Assembly: GCA_019055375.1 (NCBI GenBank)
Contig: JAHQIW010007340.1
Coordinates: 124,001 to 188,000 of the forward strand
Length of the DNA: 64,000 bases
Source of the DNA: Parelaphostrongylus tenuis
Taxonomy: Eukaryota; Nematoda; Chromadorea; Rhabditida; Metastrongylidae
Direction: 5' to 3'
The translations under genes and the position numbers were made by a program. Below the pieces are notes generated by a model. It ran no database searches, was not told where the DNA came from, and was given only the letters and a program-made list of their open reading frames with translations. Every line of letters starts with the position of its first letter. Position 1 is the first letter of the stretch. Positions 56,913 through 64,000 of the stretch are shown here, one piece after another.

Positions 56913-59900
56913 TTATACTTCCATTTTAATTGCAACACCAGAATTTCCGTCTTGTACATCGCGCTTATTTTCTCCTTCTTTCTTATCTTTCTTGACCTCT
57001 GAAAAAAACTGATTTCATTTTCAAATGGCTCTCAGTATTTTAAGCTGTTCGCTGCATTTCACTAAAACATCCAAAGGCTAACGAAAACTTCCTTTCTGTT
57101 GAATAGATTGAACAATCACTGCAAGCAGTATCAACTACTGGTTCAAACGAATGTCAAATTGAATTAGATTTTGACTATAACGTCAACTACACAAACCGTC
57201 TGAAGTATTATTCACTGTATCCATTGGTCGCTTACGATCGGTCAATGGTGGGCGGACATCAGGCAGTCGCTCAAGTCCCAATACCTTAAAACTCTTAACA
57301 TCAAATTTATTGGCATAAGCTGCAAGACACAAAGGATGTTATGATCTGAAAGGATATTTCAAGCCTTTCAGAGGTTTGCTATGGCATCTCTAGGCTCGAC
57401 GTTCCTTCGAAGTATTCTTGCACACCTCATCAATAGCACATGCCCTTCAGTTCACCCCTACAACCAAGGGTAGCAGCGCTAAACATGATCGCTGCACGTC
57501 AAGTGGAAAAAATCACTTGATATTGCGGTCGAGAGTGATACTCAGTCAATAAAAAGATAAGACAATTATATAGTCGCGTCAGTAATGAATACAAACTAAC
57601 GTTCTAAAATGCATCTAAAAGTATGAGATAGCTTCGTTGACGTTCGTAGACAATCAAATTGCTCTCTGATCGATTTCAAGTCAGAGAATACAATAAGCTG
57701 TATTGAAGCGGAACCTAATACTCTTCCCATATTAATAGAAGGACCGATTTGTGATAGGGATGAACCACAAAACAAAAACTCTTCTACCTTATATAACTGA
57801 TTGAACGCGATAAGACGAAGAGCATGCTGAGCACTAGCAGTGATGGCTTCTCGCTGCTGACCAGTGAGAGGAGCAAGCACATCTATCGATACTTTTTCGC
57901 ACGGATCACCAAGTCCCGGACCGGCTGGAAATACTCTACCATTTTCGTAAAGAAGTTGATTTTTCAATAACATCACATGGTTACAAAATAACGCATATCA
58001 TGTGCAAACAGATTTCCAAGATGCTTCTCCGGTCTTTAGATCATTCTGAAAACAACTATACAAGAGAACTCAAGTCCAAAATTATATTTTTGAAATTCTG
58101 AACACAGGAATGGCTTTTGCTATATGCAATATCGGTGCAACCATGATTCACTGGATTGAAAATAGGCAGAATTTCCACTTGTTACGACTGGAATTATTTG
58201 AGCACTTCATAAAGTGAAGTAATATTACTGCAAATTAGATATAATTTGATTTCACTCAAAGGTTTGGACACTAGAACCCATCTACTGATCTGAATTTGAA
58301 ATAACGTTTTTTTAAAGCAATACTGGATAATGCTAAAAAAAAGAACAGTTCTGATGCAATCTTAACACTAGTCAAACATATCATAAGTTTAGTAGCCTTT
58401 TTTTGAATGGATGGAAGTGCAACATAAGAAAGAAAGAAAACAATATAGAGGACAAAAAAGTGTGATGAAAAGAAAAAGTAATAAATTGAACACAAAGTAA
58501 GCCTGGGAAACAAGAGAAGAAACAAACTCTTCAAAAGTACACCGCTAGCGACAGCTTCAAAAACGCGACGAAGAGCATCACCGACAGACAGCGGCGCCAA
58601 GCAAGACGATAGGACTTTTTCAACGAGAAGTTCACACATCTGATGAGTTCAATACAAAAGTATAGAAGGCAGCGATACCGTTTGCCCAAAGCACAACAAT
58701 AAGGATGAGAGCATACCCAGTCAGTCAGCGGTCTCCATGACTCAATCCTTGCCCGGATATCACGCAGGATACGAAGTGTAACCTGACAGGACTGAAGATA
58801 GATGCATCTAGCCTAAAATAAGAAGAATAAAAGCTAGAAATCGTGTTTCATATGTTGACAACGGGTCATCCATAAGGAGGATTAACGATGTGACAGGGAG
58901 TTCAACATTTATTTGCATAGACATAGAACATTTCGTTCGTTCTGTGTCCTTACTAAAAGAAACTTGTAATCGATTCCAAAAGTAAAAAGTATACTCCATC
59001 GCTTTCAGAGTTGACATGAAAGCAAGTTAAGCATTTCTACCTACAGAAATTACTGTTCCATTTTTCTTGTAATAGAATTAGAACTGGTAAATACAGGCTT
59101 ATAGTTATCAAATCCTATAAAAAGTTGAGAAAACAACTCTCCGTTGTGCGTACCATGTTTCAACCCCTAAGGAAAAACGCAATTTTTAGGAATTCTTGGA
59201 GTTGTACTAAATTGGAAAGAAAGTTCTGGGATACTTTGCTAAACATGAGGTAATTCCCATGCATATCATGGGAATATTGCAATTTCTTACGTGTTTCCAC
59301 TTAAGGCCTAGATATTACTCGTCTTTATTTCACTTTGTTACGAGCCTCCGCCATGTCCAACGATACAATCAAAGTTCGTGTTTTATTGCGTCATTATTGG
59401 AGAAAGGGTCTTTCACAGCGAGCTGTAGTCGATGCAATCAACGAAATTGAAGGGGAAAGGCACAACAAGCAAATCTGCTACTAGACGCTGGTTTCAACGC
59501 TTCTCAATGCCTGAAATCTGGCTTCGAAGACTAGCGTCATTCAGGACGTCCAACAAAGTTGAACAACGAAGATTTGATGGCTGCTTTGGAAGATGAACCG
59601 TCGTCAAGTTAAGGAATGGTACTTAAACCAGATCCGAAACTTGGCGAAACCAATAACACAACGTCGTAGAAAACGATGGCCTTTGTATTGAAGAATAGTT
59701 AATAACGATTTTGTTTGGAATTCAAGCATGATCTTCAATATTCTACAAGTGTCAGAGAAGTTTCATACCAACCTAATAGTAGTCGTTCGATAGCTTAAAT
59801 CAAAAAAATCTGAATGGCGCATTTTATTTTCAAGATAGCTCCAGTATTATGATGAAACAGCAAAAATGAAAATTTTTTCTCATTGAAATATTCTCTGCTG

Positions 59901-62900
59901 AACAAAAGCTATTTCTTTGAACTTTTAACAACAAGTGGATAGATCCAATTTCAAGAATTCCAATGGTATATTTGGCTGTTTGGACGGACTTGTTAGTGAA
60001 CTGTAACTTTCACAACCGTAGACCATTTTCGCCATCCGCTTTTTTGGATCCCTAGCTATAAACCTGCCTTTTGCTTTTCTTCTCAAATTTCAACAACTAT
60101 CTAATAGTTAAAATCTCAAAGATTTCAATGGCTCATTTTAATTGTGATATGGCTTTATAACTGTGCCATAACAGCAAAAATAAAATTATGTTTCTCATTC
60201 GAATATTTCTCGCTGAACAAAGTATTTCCGTTAGACTTCTAGCAGCTATTCGATAGCTCAAATCTCATCGATTCCAACACTATGCTTGGCTTTTGAAGAA
60301 CACTCTCTATTGCGTTGTAGCAGTCGAACGAATATTAAGTTTTGCTCCGCGCAACATCGACGCCAAACCACCGTGCTTTCGCGGTACGTGGATAGATGTT
60401 TCGCAAAAAAAAAAAAAACCGTTAAGCCACTGTGGTTTTACCAGTGTCAAATTTGTAAAACCCAAACCTCTTTTTATTGTTACAGCGCAACAAATTCTTT
60501 TCAAAAACCAAAAACACCACGAAAATTAGGAATACTAGATCTCTAGATTAGTTGTTGAAAGCCCGAAGTCTAAGTCTAAATATCTCCTTTCAGCGAAAAT
60601 TTTTTGAATGAGGAACACAATTTCATCTTTATTGCTACAGCGCCATAATGAAGTTATTTTGAAAATGAAATATATCGTTCAAACTTCCTTGATCTGAGCT
60701 ATTTAATGATCAATCCGGCCTTGAAAACAACCATAACTACGTTTTTTTCAAGAGGTCAAAAAAGGGTACAGATAACGGGAAGTACCGATATTTCACTATA
60801 CGAGGGAAAGCTACAAGATTCTGCTCTTCAACTAACTGCTGACGTTGATGATATCTAGAAAATTAGTAAAACAATTATTCTCAACAGGAAATTGCCTCCG
60901 ACAAAACGAAGTAAAGAAGTTACAGGTTTACGCGAAACGAGAATATATGCCTTAGTAGCGAATTTGATACCAATTCAAACGACTTTGTATAGAACAGAAA
61001 AGTTACAGTTTTGTGAGGACTGACGGAAATTCTCTCGAAAATATTTTTTTAATATTATCACGAAATTTTGATTTCACTCTCTCCAGCTATACACAGCAAT
61101 CTTTTTCCGACAGAGGTGCTTCCCTTCACGGCTTCTGAAGAACAATTTCAGTTGATAAATGAAATATGGAAATCTCAAAGGCTTATCTTATTAAGCAGAC
61201 GCGAGGGTGGTAATGTTAACAGTAGTCGTAGTAGTGTTAATAGCACTTATATGGCTGTATTTTCGGCGACTTTGCTTTCTTCTGAGCCTCGACTTATATG
61301 TAGGCGAAGTCGCCGAAACGTCAGCCATCCAACTGCTATTACTCCTACTGCTGTTAATACTCCTACTATTAACAAATTCGCGTCGGCCGAACAAGACTCG
61401 CCCTGAGATTTACATATAGTGGCCGCTGATGCCGAGAATTACAAAAATCAGCCTTTCAAATTCTATTCAATTTCGAAAAAACACGAAACAAACGAAGGAT
61501 TACGGCAAAGTTTCCCAAATACATAATCTCACGCTTTAGGTTTAGCTTGTCACCACCATAAATGATGTCGAAACGTAGCAAAACAATCGTGTTTGAGGTG
61601 AAAAGGTGACGAGCAACAAACCTGAAACCACTTAGCGTGGCGTAGCTGAGCCAGTGCCTTGAGGCAAGCCTCTTTGTCTAGGGCATCTCCAGGGGGTGGT
61701 GGACGAGCTGCTGCGTCTGTAAAACGCAACAACCCTCTCTGCATGAAAGATGGTCTCAACACATCATCAATTAGAAATTCATAGAAAACATTATAAATTA
61801 TTAGTGAACCAGCGTCTTCAATTCAACAATCTTGTACGAACAGCTAAAAGATTATTCAACGATGATTAAGTTTCTTTTCACAGTAGAGACGCTGGTAAGT
61901 AGATTTGGTTTTTGTATACCGTAGACCATCTTTCACTCCCCTGCACCCACAACGAAAGAACGTTGCTCAATTCTCAGTTGAATAACATTCTGTCGAGAAG
62001 TAATCATTGCCGGTATGATTGTTGAAAACACATCAATACGCTTTGAAATCGTCTTTATCACGATCTCAGTGAATGAGGTCGCGATCTTCTGCAGAAACAC
62101 ATCATTCTCTAAACCATGATCAGAAAAATCACACCAATTATGTGCTTCCATGGAAACTGATTCGCGAAAAAAAAAAGACATTTTTCTCATATTACATGAA
62201 AACGAAACTTATGATTGGACTACCTATAATACGCAAGATGAGTAAACAGTTAAGAAACGAATAAGAATTCGATAGAATTCTATAAAAATACAACTCATGT
62301 CACACTCAAAGTACAAAACCAAAATGTACAAGAACCACCAAACTCAAACAACCCACTTCAGTCACACACGTGCCTCGTAAAACACCTTCCTTACCTAATG
62401 AGTATAACGTAGATCATCAAAACTAAATGCGAGTTATGACGATATACTTTCTTAACATATACATACATATGTATTTATATACATGTATATGTACGCATAG
62501 ACATATGTATGTACACATACACATATGTATGTACACATATATAATCATACATAAATTCATGTACATATGTAGACCTATGCATGTATCAACACGTATGTAT
62601 ACAAATGTGTATATGTGCATAAAAATAATGTGTGTATACATATAAACACACGCACATACATATGTAGACGTACACACATATTCATGTATGTACACATATA
62701 TATGTGCACAGATGTACATATATGCACATTCATATACGCACGTATACAAATATACATAAATATGCACATATATATATATACATATATATATATGCACTGA
62801 CACATATAAGCACATTCACATATCCAGCGATAGAACTGATATATCAAAAACTTGGAGTCTCCTTCATAACGTCATCAGTTTTTCCCGAATTCCTTGACAG

Positions 62901-63259
62901 TACACAAATGATCTAAAAAAACCCAAAAAAAAAACGTACCACTTGTTACATCCTCTCTGAACTCGCGAGACGTTAGAGTAATACGGCAATGCACAGGAAT
63001 GGAACTCTGACGCAAGATCATTGATGCTGTTGACTCTTCTACAGTTAAGTCAACTGACGAGCCTTCCGGCTTCTGAAAAGTAAACTCAAGGTCAGGGCAA
63101 TACAGATAGTGAAGAGCATTCAACTATCACTAAACTACACGAATATGTATTGGCCAATGAGAGGTAGAGATGTACCTCATAATGAAGCGGAATAAGAAGT
63201 GCTACTTCTTTCAAAAGAGACAGGCCTGGTATATGTGAACACAGAACAACCAAATGTAC
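56913..63259 (-). CDS. zfr: ZFR-type zinc-finger RNA-binding protein, DZF domain, C-terminal 276 aa (5' end outside window)
   Basis: DZF-domain proteins (ZFR, ILF2/ILF3) bind double-stranded RNA and dimerise through a catalytically dead nucleotidyltransferase fold; ZFR acts in RNA processing and suppression of dsRNA sensing. Exons in the window: 63259-63176, 63072-62940, 61716-61622, 58812-58717, 58639-58528, 57924-57788, 57284-57197 and 56998-56913 (TAA); all phases match and give 276 codons plus stop. DZF hallmarks in order: [95 protein letters not shown], then KVLGLERLP and a Lys-rich tail. The order and spacing match ZFR better than ILF2. The first exon here opens in phase 0, so upstream exons with the C2H2 fingers must lie past 64000. 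The stop is 1.9 kb upstream of the unc-38 start on the same strand. Confidence 0.92.
59353..59690 (+). pseudogene. mariner-type transposase remnant, N-terminal part
   Basis: From the ATG at 59353 it reads [19 protein letters not shown] with a helix-turn-helix, then after a +1 shift [12 protein letters not shown]. This is the DNA-binding half of a mariner-type transposase. Further frameshifts follow and the catalytic domain is absent. It lies within the 58.8-61.6 kb intron of the ZFR gene, on the opposite strand. Confidence 0.65.
59770..60620. mobile_element. Tandem partial arms of the fold-back family (ZFR intron)
   Basis: At least three partial arms (from about 59770, 60090 and 60220) share AATAGTAGTCGTTCGATAGC-like and GTAGCAG-AAATAAAATTATG-like blocks. 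Other partial arms lie at about 31670-31870, 38110-38480 and 55260-55980. Confidence 0.42.
62455..62825. repeat. TATG/CATA-rich microsatellite
   Basis: Alternating ATGTAC, CATA and TATG units, purine-pyrimidine alternating throughout, with TATATA runs near 62770. It lies in the ZFR intron between 62939 and 61717. Tyr- and Ile-rich open frames on both strands are artefacts of the repeat. Confidence 0.8.
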
Positions 63260-64000
63260 CTGAAACGAAATCGAATTAATTCTACTTAAAAAAAACACGG
63301 GTATTTTATAAGCTTAACGTCATGTGTATAGCTCTCAACATAAAAAAGAAGAAGATAATGGCTCCTTTCTGAATTGATCCAAGGTGTAAACTCGTACATC
63401 TTGACTAAAGTGATGATGTTTCTAGATTGAAACATAAACTAGTGGGATTCACAAATCTTCGCCGTATGAGTACAAGTTTCCCTACTCTGATAGACAAAGA
63501 AAAAATTTCTTGGCACCAAGAGACGAGTTCTTCAAATCCTAGTTACTCCATGTTGTTCGTTTAAACTCAAATATCAAAGAGGAAGAAATTTAAACATAAA
63601 AGATTTTGTTCGGGAGAATTTGTTGCGTATTCTGCACAAGAGAAGAAATTATTCAGACGAAACCTAATCCTAACAGTGTGAGGTTCTTGAATTACCTCCT
63701 GATCTACACAAATTCCTTGTCTCTCTCGTTTTCCCAAATCTCCTCACAAATTCCGACCAATAAGCAACTTCGGTTCTCATGGTTTTTCTACGTGACCAGA
63801 CAACACATGTTGCAGGAATCTCAGCATTCCTTCCAATCGATTCGCTTTCTCAAATCCATTATCCACGAAAATCTTCACAGATCTGTGCAGGCTCAACTCC
63901 TACACTTCTTCATGGACGTCGTCGAATGCTAGCTAGATATTTTGAGTTTATCAACCGTAGGCATCCATCAACCTTTTTTTATTAGGGCTGTTCGCTCGCG

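Noticed and set aside
57340..57510. Arm related to the second palindromic hammerhead family
   Set aside because: It has the GAGGTNTGNTATGGC block but no hammerhead core on either strand. The same holds for about 11870-12005.
61195..61400. Palindrome with GGCGAAGTCGCC followed by GAAAC, resembling a hammerhead stem II and GAAA
   Set aside because: The CTGANGA core is absent (the sequence there reads ATATGTA) and no stem I forms. At most a far-decayed relative of the second family.
61933..62190. Minus-strand 85-codon open frame between two ZFR exons
   Set aside because: The flanking ZFR exons join in phase without it and its residues match nothing in the DZF domain.
62423..62916. Several open frames of 60-130 codons on both strands
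   Set aside because: They are Tyr, Ile, Cys and His repeats dictated by the TATG/CATA microsatellite.
1..64000. CRISPR arrays, bacterial operons, phage or plasmid features
   Set aside because: No regularly spaced direct repeats, no bacterial gene structure; all genes are intron-bearing nematode genes.

Overview
This window is a piece of nematode nuclear DNA, most likely a clade V strongylid (hookworm or trichostrongylid type). I infer this from the very close match of the reconstructed proteins to Caenorhabditis-type UNC-38, FATH-1, NOLA-3/NOP10 and ZFR proteins, from small exons split by long repeat-packed introns, from spliceosomal GT/AG junctions, and from pyrimidine-rich acceptors a few bases upstream of start codons, as expected for spliced-leader trans-splicing. 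No bacterial, phage or CRISPR features are present. Exon coordinates were counted by hand from the sequence and every reported junction was checked for reading-phase continuity.

Layout. All recognised genes lie on the minus strand. At the left, three genes sit head to tail: fath-1 (fatty acid 2-hydroxylase, 13566 to 7481, 8 exons), nola-3 (the H/ACA snoRNP protein NOP10, 6631 to 4930, 2 exons) and an unrecognised 102-residue single-pass membrane protein (4747 to 3819, 3 exons). The last two are 182 bp apart and the group may be an operon. From about 13.6 to 36.2 kb I found no convincing gene; this stretch is repeats, retroelement debris and two orphan coding-like fragments. From 55007 to 36218 lies a complete 13-exon unc-38 orthologue, the alpha subunit of the levamisole-type muscle acetylcholine receptor. 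From 63259 to 56913 lie the last eight exons of a ZFR-type (DZF domain) RNA-binding protein; its 5' end is beyond the window.

Repeats fill most of the rest: a tRNA-derived SINE (at least 12 copies), a second short tRNA-like repeat, piggyBac-like MITEs with TTAA target duplications (5 copies), long palindromic fold-back elements of about 750 bp, RTE-type non-LTR retrotransposon fragments (3), mariner remnants (3, one with about 100-bp inverted repeats), a TTATC-type pentanucleotide satellite and TATG/CATA-rich microsatellite.

The most interesting signal is a set of self-cleaving hammerhead ribozyme motifs inside palindromic elements. Two elements (1634-2063 and 15924-16373) carry one complete motif on each strand, four in all, with all invariant core bases, a closed stem II, a 2-bp stem III whose stem-plus-loop is an 8-base palindrome, and a permitted cleavage triplet. 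A related element at 37.2-37.5 kb and a second family at 12.9 and 20.5 kb carry decayed versions.

The genes are not one pathway: fath-1 makes 2-hydroxylated fatty acids for sphingolipids, nola-3 serves pseudouridylation of rRNA, unc-38 serves neuromuscular transmission, and the ZFR protein acts in RNA processing.
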